In this document: one piece after another, positions 43,332 to 50,648 of the stretch
Numbering within the stretch: position 1 is the first letter of the stretch
How the letters are laid out: every line of letters begins with the position of its first letter
Assembly (NCBI RefSeq): GCF_000378145.1
Contig: NZ_KB899285.1
Coordinates: 1 to 64,000 of the forward strand
Direction: 5' to 3'
Source of the DNA: Saccharibacillus kuerlensis DSM 22868
GTDB taxonomy: Bacteria > Bacillota > Bacilli > Paenibacillales > Paenibacillaceae
Length of the DNA stretch: 64,000 nt
Notes under the pieces: generated by a model
Told to the model about the DNA's origin: nothing
What the model saw: only the letters and a program-made list of their open reading frames with translations
The model's database searches: none
Translations under genes and position numbers: made by a program

Positions 43332-43802
43332 TTAACTATTGATCATCTGACCATACGTCCATTCGCTGGTTGCGCGCTTTGCGGTCACATAGCGTTTAGA
43401 CCAGTACGAATTGGAAAGACTTGCAGTGCTGACGCCTTTACTGCTCGAAGAGTGGGCAAACTTGCCGCCACCCATATAGAATCCCACGTGAGAAATGCCG
43501 CGGCCCGTCGTATTGAAGAAGACGAGATCGCCTACGCGGAGATTGGCTTTCGATACGGTTGTACCTTGCTTGGCTTGGCTTGCAGCCGTGCGAGGCAGAT
43601 TAATGCCGAATTTCTTGAAGATATATCTGGTAAATCCGGAACAATCGAAACCTGATGTGGTGGTGCCGCCATATTTATAAGGCGTTCCTGCGACTTGACT
43701 GACTGCGGACTTGATTGGTACAGAGCTGGCTTCGGAAGTATTCACTGCCCCTGAAGTGAATACAATGGCTGCTCCCAATACGGAAATAACGAGCTTCTTC
43801 AA
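43332..43802 (-). CDS. Secreted NlpC/P60 cell-wall endopeptidase under c-di-AMP riboswitch control
   Basis: A protein of 156 residues. Signal peptide about 1-26. The NlpC/P60 domain has the catalytic Cys in FDCSGFTRYIF and His in ISHVGFYMGGGKFAHSS. It cuts peptide stems of peptidoglycan (D-gamma-Glu-diamino acid). It has no SH3 or LysM domain, so it is a minimal enzyme. The start is a TTG at 43800-43802, preceded by AGGGGG at nine bases. A ydaO-type riboswitch fills the 5' leader. Confidence 0.92.
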   Translation of the reverse strand: MKKLVISVLGAAIVFTSGAVNTSEASSVPIKSAVSQVAGTPYKYGGTTTSGFDCSGFTRYIFKKFGINLPRTAASQAKQGTTVSKANLRVGDLVFFNTTGRGISHVGFYMGGGKFAHSSSSKGVSTASLSNSYWSKRYVTAKRATSEWTYGQMINS

Positions 43803-43811
43803 AAAAGTTTT

Positions 43812-43925
43812 CCCCCTGAGTGCCTACGGAGTTAGCTAAGGATTCGGTGGAAGGATTTTCCCTATATTCCCTCTGAAACAAGAATAATTCACCCAAAATG
43901 GTTCCCCCGTTTTCTTACAAAAGAA
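43812..43925 (-). ncRNA. ydaO/yuaA c-di-AMP riboswitch
   Basis: On the minus strand the leader carries the conserved blocks of this class in order: GGGGGAACCA, GGGTGAAT, CAGAGGGAA, TAGGGAAAATCC, then CCGAATCC and TAGCTAACTCCGTAGGC. The last block ends just before the ribosome site of the NlpC/P60 gene. The class is an OFF switch for c-di-AMP in genes of wall and osmotic function, so wall hydrolase output should fall when c-di-AMP is high. Confidence 0.92.
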
Positions 43926-43959
43926 ATTCGGCATTTATTAATATTTTGTAACTATTGAT

Positions 43960-43989
43960 ACTCTACCTTACTGCCTGCTAGTTTGTCAA
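43960..43989 (-). promoter_or_regulatory. Promoter for the riboswitch-NlpC/P60 transcript
   Basis: On the minus strand TTGACA (43984-43989) and TAGAGT (43960-43965) are 18 bases apart. The start site would be near 43953, just ahead of the riboswitch. Confidence 0.55.
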
Positions 43990-44281
43990 ATTCCCTTCGA
44001 AAACTTCTCGACTCGCATGATTATAACAGTCTAAATATGAAACACAAGTGACAAATTTGTAATTAATGCTAGGAAAAACGTAGGTATTTGTTACAATTAG
44101 CCCTATCGGGTGGGTATCTTCGACTCGAATAAAATGGTTCCAAGTTTTATTTTTCGGCAGTCCAACCGAATTTACGAAGAGATTTTCGAAAAAAATGAAT
44201 AAAATTTAAGCATTCACTCTTTGCAAAAGACGCTGATTTACCGAATTATGGTATATAAGATCTGAGCGGGAGGGCATAAAG
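43990..44281. other. Non-coding gap upstream of the Spo0E-like gene
   Basis: About 290 AT-rich bases with no convincing gene or repeat. It should hold the promoter of the Spo0E-like gene, but I could not single out a clear one. Confidence 0.4.
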
Positions 44282-44440
44282 ATGAAGGTCAGCTGCGAAA
44301 ATATTCGAAACGAGATGGAGTATCAGCGTCAGGTTCTTTATAGGCTTGCGGACGAGTATGGTTTCTTGGATCAAAGGGTGCTGCTTCAGTCCCAGAAGCT
44401 GGATCAATGGCTGAACGAATATGAGCGTCAGAAAAAATAA
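44282..44440 (+). CDS. Spo0E-like aspartyl-phosphate phosphatase
   Basis: A small protein of 52 residues. The pattern of Spo0E is visible: IRNEMEYQRQVLYRLADEYGFLDQRVLLQSQKLDQWLNEYE, including the SQ-LD motif used for phosphatase activity. It removes phosphate from Spo0A-P or a similar regulator and so delays sporulation. GGGAGGGC precedes the ATG. Confidence 0.85.
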   Translation: MKVSCENIRNEMEYQRQVLYRLADEYGFLDQRVLLQSQKLDQWLNEYERQKK

Positions 44441-44503
44441 GCCGGGAGGATTTTGTCATTAAGAGGTGATTCTGCCGGAAAATCGAAAAAGCTTGAGCCC
44501 TCT

Positions 44504-44525
44504 GCGCGTACTTTACGCGCTTTTT
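44504..44525 (+). terminator. Terminator after the Spo0E-like gene
   Basis: The perfect stem GCGCGTA/TACGCGC with a CTT loop is followed by TTTTT. Confidence 0.8.
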
Positions 44526-44612
44526 GTGTTTTGTCGGCTTCGACTTTCGACACCGTGATCTTTCGGAGTATACTGAAAAAGAGCATATGGGAACGAAGGA
44601 GGAGACACAATC

Positions 44613-45110
44613 ATGGCAATGGAGATCGAACGCAAATTTTTATTGGACCGCACGCCGGATGAATTGGCTGCCGAGAAAGTGTTTGTCCGTCAATCCCAGC
44701 AGGTGATTGAACAGACGTATCTGGCGCTGGACGAGCAGCAGGAGATTCGAGTTCGACGATTGGTTGACGCCGATACGGGTGAAGTCGAATACACGCATAC
44801 TTTTAAGCAGGGTAACGGGTTAAGTCGCGAAGAGGTCGAATATTCGATTACCGAGAGTATTTATGAGCAACTTTTCAAGGCATCCGGTGCGGTACCGCTG
44901 ACCAAAACGCGTACAACCGGTGAATGGAATGGATTCACAGTAGAGCTCGATCGTTACGATCAGCTGAATTTGACAGTGGCCGAAGTCGAATTCGATTCCA
45001 TTGAAACTGCGCAGTCTTTCATTCCGCCGGACTGGTTCGGAGAAGATATTAGCTCAAAGCGGGAATACAGCAACAAAAAAGTTTGGCGAGATCTGCAGAG
45101 CCGTAAATAA
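44613..45110 (+). CDS. CYTH domain protein (triphosphate tunnel fold)
   Basis: A protein of 165 residues. The EIERKFLL motif near the N-terminus, IRVRRL, THTFKQGNGLSREEVE and ELDRYDQ provide the alternating acidic and basic residues of the tunnel. The family includes inorganic triphosphatases, thiamine triphosphatase and class IV cyclases; YjbK is the Bacillus member. AAGGAGGA precedes the ATG. Confidence 0.9.
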   Translation: MAMEIERKFLLDRTPDELAAEKVFVRQSQQVIEQTYLALDEQQEIRVRRLVDADTGEVEYTHTFKQGNGLSREEVEYSITESIYEQLFKASGAVPLTKTRTTGEWNGFTVELDRYDQLNLTVAEVEFDSIETAQSFIPPDWFGEDISSKREYSNKKVWRDLQSRK

Positions 45111-45225
45111 GATCAGTTTGGCCCTGATTGATTCTATCTAAATCAATTCTCTGTAAATCGACTTTATATGAAGAGAAAAAACGAAGAGAAAAGTTTTATG
45201 GAGAAACAGATCCTGTGTTTCGATC

Positions 45226-45257
45226 AAACCCCCTTCCGCGCTGTGGAGGGGGTTTTT
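45226..45257 (+). terminator. Terminator after the CYTH gene
   Basis: AAACCCCCTTCC pairs with GGAGGGGGTTT and is followed by T. Confidence 0.8.
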
Positions 45258-45382
45258 AAGTGGGCCAAAGTAATCGGTTTGGAAGCAGTGCTGCATTAGC
45301 TTCCGAATACGGATTTTGACGAGCCGCTTGCGGCAGGCATATGGTACAATAAAGCCAATCCGTGAAAACGAAGAACAAATCC

Positions 45383-45670
45383 ATGAAAGAGGTGAGGATC
45401 ATCGCAGTTCAAATTCATATTCAACAGACGCCAAATCCTAACTCGGTTCGAGTAGGTGCTGACACCATTCTGTTCGAAGGTCCCAAAAGTACATCCGTTA
45501 AAGCGGGTGAGTCCAGCGAACATCCATTGGCTGCGGCCTTGGTCGCAATTGACGGCGTAGACAACATTTTCGGGATGCGTGACTTTGTTACGGTCAGTAA
45601 ATACCCAGATGCCGATTGGGACAGCATTCTTCCGCAGGTCGAAGAAGCTTTCCAACGCGTATACGAATAA
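45383..45670 (+). CDS. NifU N-terminal/Nfu-type scaffold-like protein
   Basis: A protein of 95 residues from the ATG at 45383. The core AVQIHIQQTPNPNSVRVGADTILFEG...VDNIFGMRDFVTVSKYPDADWDSILPQVEEAF is the Nfu/NifU N-terminal domain (Pfam NifU_N type), which lacks the CxxC iron-sulfur site. The good ribosome site GAGGTGAGG (45389-45397) is downstream of this ATG and points to an ATC codon at 45401, just before GCA GTT CAA. A GTG at 45392 is also in frame. The real start is therefore uncertain. Confidence 0.8.
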   Translation: MKEVRIIAVQIHIQQTPNPNSVRVGADTILFEGPKSTSVKAGESSEHPLAAALVAIDGVDNIFGMRDFVTVSKYPDADWDSILPQVEEAFQRVYE

Positions 45671-45671
45671 G

Positions 45672-45696
45672 ACGCTCCTTCACGGAGCGTTTTCGC
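45672..45696 (+). terminator. Short terminator after the NifU-N-like gene
   Basis: ACGCTCC/GGAGCGT with a TTCAC loop is followed by TTTTC. Confidence 0.6.
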
Positions 45697-45851
45697 GTTT
45701 CGGAGACAGGTTATTACTATAGAGAGCAAGGAAAAGAGAGCAAAGAAAGTTGGATTTAACGTATAGGGGCAGATGTTTGACAGAACTAAATGTATGAAGA
45801 GACGTTACGAGTCGCAGGAAGTCATGATTAAAGACGAAGGGGCTGCTTTCG

Positions 45852-46523
45852 ATGTTTGAATTCGACCAGATACCGTTTGCCGCAGAATTTGCGGAAAATC
45901 CCGAGCCGAGATGTCCTTGTATCCTGCTGCTGGATACTTCCTATTCAATGAGCGGTCAGCCCATTGAAGAACTGAACCGGGGATTGTCTTCGTTTAAGGA
46001 AGAACTGATGACGGATAGCATGTCCGTCAAACGTGTAGAGCTGGCCGTTGTCAGCTTTGGTCCTGTGCAGGCCACTTCTGAATTCGGCACACCGGACGAT
46101 TTCTACCCGCCGACGCTGACAGCAAGCGGCAATACGCCGATGGGTGCGGCTATTGAGAAGGCGGTCTCCATGCTGGAAACGCGCAAAAATGTATATAAGC
46201 AAAACGGAATTTCTTATTATCGTCCTTGGATTTTCTTGATCACCGACGGAGCTCCAACCGACGATTGGCAGCGTGCGGCATCGCTGGTACGCAGCGGCGA
46301 AGCCGCAAAATCATTCATGTTCTTCGCGGTCGGCGTAGAAAATGCCGATATGAATGTACTTGCACAGATTTCTACTCGTGCCCCGTTAAAGCTGAAAGGA
46401 CTTCGTTTCGCCGACTTGTTCTCCTGGTTGTCGAACTCGCTGAATTCGGTTTCGCATTCGACACCGGGTGACCAGATCCGTCTGGAAAATCCAGCGTCAC
46501 CGGAAGGCTGGGCGCTAATCTGA
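45852..46523 (+). CDS. vWA protein, YegL/TerY-like
   Basis: A protein of 223 residues. A von Willebrand A domain fills the protein; the metal-binding site reads DTSYSMSG, with TDGAPTDDW and [10 protein letters not shown] completing the MIDAS. It is the first gene of a three-gene operon with a PP2C-type phosphatase and a kinase. The same trio occurs in E. coli as yegL-yegK-yegI and in Ter-system loci. It may be the target or adaptor for the kinase and phosphatase. The stop overlaps the next ATG (TGATG). Confidence 0.9.
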   Translation: MFEFDQIPFAAEFAENPEPRCPCILLLDTSYSMSGQPIEELNRGLSSFKEELMTDSMSVKRVELAVVSFGPVQATSEFGTPDDFYPPTLTASGNTPMGAAIEKAVSMLETRKNVYKQNGISYYRPWIFLITDGAPTDDWQRAASLVRSGEAAKSFMFFAVGVENADMNVLAQISTRAPLKLKGLRFADLFSWLSNSLNSVSHSTPGDQIRLENPASPEGWALI

Positions 46524-47311
46524 TGTGGCGGTACGCGAACGCTTCCGTACGCGGCACGTCGCATGCCAAAACGGGCGCGCCCTGTCAAGATTATTCGCTG
46601 TGCCGGACATTTGTGGACCGGAACGGAGGAGAAGTGCTTGCTGCGGTCGTATCGGACGGAGCAGGCAGCGCTTCGCGTTCAGATGAAGGTTCCGAACTGG
46701 TCTGCTCGATGTTCATCGATGCGGTCGGGCAGCACCTGGAAGAGGGAGGCCGCGTCGATGAATTGACCCGCGAATTTTGCGAAGCTTGGCTTGATCGATT
46801 TCAGAATACGGTACGAGGCCTGGCGGAGAAAGAAGGCTGCCGCTCACGTGAGTTCGCCTGTACGCTTCTGGCAGCAGTCGTCTGTGAAGACGCGGCAGTA
46901 TTTATTCAGATCGGTGACGGCGCGATTGTATTTTCGGAGAAGGAGGACGTCTATATGTGGGAATTCTGGCCCCAGCAGGGCGAATATGAAAATACGACTT
47001 ACTTTGCGACGCAGAGCAGTGCGAAGAATGTTCTGCAGTACAGTCTGCATACCGGCCGAATATACGGCGAGGTGGCTTTATTCACCGATGGCATCCAGCG
47101 CTTGGCGCTGCATTACCAGACAAAAACCGCGTATGGGCCGTTCTTTCTACCTTTCTTCTCCATATTGAGAAATCTGGAACCGTCCGACAACGATCGGTAT
47201 CGCGATTCGCTGCGCGCGTTTCTCGAGTCCGGGAGGGTTAACGAACGGACAGACGACGACAAGACGCTTGTGCTGGCGACGCGGATGTCGAAGCGGGACG
47301 ATGCATCATGA
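46523..47311 (+). CDS. PP2C-like protein phosphatase, YegK/PphC-like
   Basis: A protein of 262 residues. Metal-site Asp residues of PP2C are visible in VVSDGAGSASRSDEGS (DGAG), IGDGAIVF and ALFTDGIQ, and DDKTLVLAT near the end. It should remove phosphate from Ser/Thr on the vWA or kinase partner. Its start overlaps the vWA gene by one base and its end overlaps the kinase gene by four (ATGA). Confidence 0.9.
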   Translation: MWRYANASVRGTSHAKTGAPCQDYSLCRTFVDRNGGEVLAAVVSDGAGSASRSDEGSELVCSMFIDAVGQHLEEGGRVDELTREFCEAWLDRFQNTVRGLAEKEGCRSREFACTLLAAVVCEDAAVFIQIGDGAIVFSEKEDVYMWEFWPQQGEYENTTYFATQSSAKNVLQYSLHTGRIYGEVALFTDGIQRLALHYQTKTAYGPFFLPFFSILRNLEPSDNDRYRDSLRAFLESGRVNERTDDDKTLVLATRMSKRDDAS

Positions 47312-49281
47312 AGCGGGCGGCTCGGATCGTAACCGGAAGCGGTGCGGAAGTGAGCTTCGGACAGGAGCTCGGACGCGGAGGAGAAGGTTCGGTTTTTGAA
47401 GTGACCGGTCGTTCGGATCTTGTCGCGAAGCTGTATCATCAACCTCTGCCCAAAGAGAAGCAGGAGAAGATCGAAGCGATGGTGCGGCTGAAAACGGAAA
47501 GGCTGCTTCGCTTTACGGTCTGGCCGGTCGATGTACTCCGCGACGCTGGGCGCCGGATAGTCGGATTTCTTATGCCGGTCTTGAGTGGAAAAGAAATTCA
47601 TAAGCTGTACGGACCAAAAACAAGGCTGACGGAATTTCCTCAGGCAGGCTATCCTTTTCTTATACATACGGCGTCCAATCTTGCACGAGCCTTTGCAGCT
47701 GTACATGAAGCCGGACATGTAGTCGGAGACATTAACCACAGCAACTTTTACGTTACGGACCAAGCGACGATCCTGATGCTGGATTGCGATAGTTTCCAGG
47801 TACAATCCGGCAGTACCCAATTCGGCTGCGACGTCGGGATTCCGATGTATATGCCGCCGGAGCTGCAGGGAGTAACTTCTTTTAGAGGGATGGTACGGAC
47901 CCGCAATCACGATAACTTTGGTCTGGCGGTGTTTATCTTTATGCTGCTGTTTATGGGACGGCATCCCTTTGCGGGCAAATACGCCGGTCCCGGTGATATG
48001 CCGATCGAACGGGCGATTCGCGAGTTCCGCTTCGCTTACGGTCCTTCGGCGTCCGCTCGGCAGATGCAGCCGCCGCCCGGCGCACTGCCGCTGCAGGTTC
48101 TGACACCGGCGCTGCAGGAGCTTTTTGCACGGGCTTTCTCGCAGGATTCCGTGAAAAGGCGTCCCGATGCCCAAGAATGGATTGCTGCCCTGCAGGATAT
48201 GGGCGGCACGCTCGTTCCCTGCGCCGCCAATGTCTGGCATCAATATCCGTCGCATGCGAGATCCTGCCCCTGGTGCGCGATGGAAGCTGCAACCGGAGGC
48301 ATGCTGTTCCGTCCATCCGATGCTGTCCGGCGTCCGGCACCGGGGATGAAGCGCAAGGCTGCGAATTCAGCGGCCGGATTCCAGCTCTCTGCTGTATGGA
48401 CGCAAATTCAGCGGGTGCCTGCACCTGCGCCGGCCCGTGCTCTGCCGGAGCCTTCAACACTGCAGACGCAGCTCTCGGCGCCTGCAGCCTCCTGTCTTAG
48501 ATATCGGAAATGGCGAATCGGCCTGTCTATGCTGTCACTGGCTGCAGCCGTGGGATTATGGCTGTTCTTTCCCGGCCTATGGATAGTGACAGCCGGCGTT
48601 CTGGCCGGCTTCAATCTGCTGCTGCTTGCGGCAGGCAGAGGACGACGGCGACTGCGTTCGGAGCGAATCGATGAACGAGACCGGCTTCGCGTTCGGTGGA
48701 ACGAGCTGTCCCGCCGTTATATCGAGGCAAGCCGGGCAGGACCGTTCTCAAGCAAGCTGCAGGAGCTGGAACAGGCCCGACGCGATTATCTCGGTCTGGA
48801 GGCGTTCAAAGCGGCAGAGCTTCGTCGTCTGCAAGAGAAGCAGCGCGCCAGTCAACTGCAGGCTTACCTGCGGAAGTATCGAATTGACGAAGCGCAGCTC
48901 GACGGCATCGGACCGGGCCGTAGGGCGACGCTTGCGCTGTTCGGCATTGAAACGGCTTTACAGGTCGAGAGCGGCCGCTTGGCGAAAGTGCCAGGGTTCG
49001 GTCCGGCAAACACGAGAATGCTGCTTGCCTGGCGTGATCGGATCGAACGCCGATTTGTATTCGATCCGGTGCTCGGTCAGGTGCCGAAGTCCGAGATAGC
49101 GGCTGTTGAACGGGTTGTTGAGACCCGCATGAGAGAGCTGGAGCGCCGGCTGTCTATCGGCGCGGCAGAGCTGATGCGCATTTCTGCCGGTATTCGCGTC
49201 AGGCAGGAAACAGTGCTGCGAGAAGCGGGTGGAACCGCTCAAGCATTGGCCGAAGCTGAGCTCGATGTGAGTGTTTTATAA
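47308..49281 (+). CDS. Ser/Thr protein kinase with zinc-ribbon, membrane and helix-hairpin-helix regions, YegI-like
   Basis: A protein of 657 residues. The kinase has a glycine loop GRGGEGSVFEV (about 21-31), a VAK lysine, a catalytic loop VVGDINHSN (near 144; HRD is replaced by VGD) and a metal motif DCDS (DFG replaced). A Cys-rich segment at about 305-325 (two Cys then CPWC) suggests zinc. Two membrane helices at about 392-435, a coiled coil, then a helix-hairpin-helix DNA-binding domain (about 530-580; GIGPGRRATLALFGI, VPGFGPANTRMLLAWR). The match to E. coli YegI is in domain order. The presence of HhH points to a link with DNA. Confidence 0.9.
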   Translation: MKRAARIVTGSGAEVSFGQELGRGGEGSVFEVTGRSDLVAKLYHQPLPKEKQEKIEAMVRLKTERLLRFTVWPVDVLRDAGRRIVGFLMPVLSGKEIHKLYGPKTRLTEFPQAGYPFLIHTASNLARAFAAVHEAGHVVGDINHSNFYVTDQATILMLDCDSFQVQSGSTQFGCDVGIPMYMPPELQGVTSFRGMVRTRNHDNFGLAVFIFMLLFMGRHPFAGKYAGPGDMPIERAIREFRFAYGPSASARQMQPPPGALPLQVLTPALQELFARAFSQDSVKRRPDAQEWIAALQDMGGTLVPCAANVWHQYPSHARSCPWCAMEAATGGMLFRPSDAVRRPAPGMKRKAANSAAGFQLSAVWTQIQRVPAPAPARALPEPSTLQTQLSAPAASCLRYRKWRIGLSMLSLAAAVGLWLFFPGLWIVTAGVLAGFNLLLLAAGRGRRRLRSERIDERDRLRVRWNELSRRYIEASRAGPFSSKLQELEQARRDYLGLEAFKAAELRRLQEKQRASQLQAYLRKYRIDEAQLDGIGPGRRATLALFGIETALQVESGRLAKVPGFGPANTRMLLAWRDRIERRFVFDPVLGQVPKSEIAAVERVVETRMRELERRLSIGAAELMRISAGIRVRQETVLREAGGTAQALAEAELDVSVL

Positions 49282-49300
49282 CCGGGCAACCGGAATGATA

Positions 49301-49409
49301 AAAGCGGTGCGAACCGAAGCCCGAGGTCCTGACGGCTTTCGGTTCATACCGCTTGCAGCGCAAAAAAGCCGCCTCCACAGTGCATAGTCACTTTGGAGGC
49401 GGCTTTTCT
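49301..49409. terminator. Two hairpins between the kinase and response regulator genes
   Basis: The first (about 49301-49352) pairs AAGCGGTGCGAACCGAA with TTCGGTTCATACCGCTT (two mismatches) and lacks a T-run. The second (49363-49409) has the perfect stem AGCCGCCTCCA/TGGAGGCGGCT with A and T tracts and terminates both converging genes. Confidence 0.75.
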
Positions 49410-49431
49410 ATTATGGATTGCAAAAGAGGAT

Positions 49432-50619
49432 TTAAACGCTTGAACGAAGAGCGGTAGGAATCTTATCGCTGCCGGAAAATTCACCTGCATTCCAACGTTT
49501 GTACCATTCGGACAGCACAAGCGGAGTTTCCACGTCCAGCTCTTTTTCAAATAGACGTTCCGCTTGGCGATATCGTTCGTCAACAGCATTCTGATCGCCC
49601 AGCAGGGCATAAGCTTGCAGCAGTCCCAGATGCGTATGCTCGGAATAAGGATGCAGCTCTGCAAGTTTTGTATATTCGGCCGCTGCTTCGACAGTCCGTC
49701 CGTTTTCCAGTAAAAACAGAGCAAGTCCGGATGCATGATGCAGTTGAACGGATCTGAGCCGTTGACGCTCTCCTTCTGCCCAAGAATAATCGTAATCGGC
49801 CAGATAATCGCCGATGTAGAGCTGTGACAGGCGAATATGTTCGGCACAGTTGTCGGCGGTCACCGCGCCCAATGTTCTTAATCCGGTCTCGAATTGGTCT
49901 ACATCCAGGGCGGTGTTTTTCAAATGCAGCGTATATCCTTCTCCCCCGCTTGCATTGGCGATCTCCACATCCAGACCGCTCTGCTTAAGGCATTGGCGGA
50001 TCTGATAGATGGTTGTGTACAGGTAAGTGGAGGCACGCTTGAACGGAGATTCAGGCCAGAATTGCTGGATCAGCTTGTCTTTGCCGACGAAGCGTTCACG
50101 ATAATGAAGCAGATAAGCGAACATTTCCTGTGCACGTGATGTACGCCAGCGAAATGCCGACATACCGGAAGTTCCGGGAACGGCATTTGGACGGAGAGTC
50201 TTGAAGGAACCAATCATCGCTTGGTGGGTCTGCAATTCGGCTGTCTGAATCACATTTTTTCTTCGACCGATCAGACGAGAGAGTGTCTTGGCAAGCCTTG
50301 TCCGCTGCACAGGCTTGAGCACATAATCGAGCGCATTCATCTCGAACGCTTCAATGGCATAACGGTCATATCCGGTTACAAATACGATATCCGAATCAGG
50401 ACTTGCCTGCTGCATGAGTTCTGCGGCCTGCATACCGTTAAGTTCAGGCATCACGATGTCGAGGAAGATGACGTCGGGCCGGCTTTTGCGTGCCGCTTCA
50501 ACGGCTGCCAGAGGATCGGTATACGATTCGACGGCATCGAATTCCGGAAGCTCGCGCAGCAGTTTTTCCATATGCATTACAGCCAGCTTCTCATCGTCAA
50601 TCAGCAGAGCTTTTATCAT
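49432..50619 (-). CDS. Response regulator with BTAD (SARP-like) output domain
   Basis: A protein of 395 residues. The receiver has DDEKLAVM, phosphoacceptor Asp in IFLDIVMPELNG (about 54) and Lys in YVLKPVQ. A winged-helix segment (about 155-235) and a BTAD/TPR-like C-terminus (about 245-375; LSQLYIGDYLADYDYSWAEGER) follow. GAGGTGA precedes the ATG at 50619. It lies 29 bases downstream of the hybrid kinase, its likely partner. Confidence 0.9.
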   Translation of the reverse strand: MIKALLIDDEKLAVMHMEKLLRELPEFDAVESYTDPLAAVEAARKSRPDVIFLDIVMPELNGMQAAELMQQASPDSDIVFVTGYDRYAIEAFEMNALDYVLKPVQRTRLAKTLSRLIGRRKNVIQTAELQTHQAMIGSFKTLRPNAVPGTSGMSAFRWRTSRAQEMFAYLLHYRERFVGKDKLIQQFWPESPFKRASTYLYTTIYQIRQCLKQSGLDVEIANASGGEGYTLHLKNTALDVDQFETGLRTLGAVTADNCAEHIRLSQLYIGDYLADYDYSWAEGERQRLRSVQLHHASGLALFLLENGRTVEAAAEYTKLAELHPYSEHTHLGLLQAYALLGDQNAVDERYRQAERLFEKELDVETPLVLSEWYKRWNAGEFSGSDKIPTALRSSV

Positions 50620-50648
50620 GATCGTTTCACCTCTTTACGATTTTGCAT

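Noticed and set aside
47113-48255. Minus-strand open frame of 380 codons opposite the PP2C and kinase genes
   Set aside because: It covers the junction of two overlapping genes of a known triad and is very rich in Arg, His and Pro, as expected of a shadow frame.
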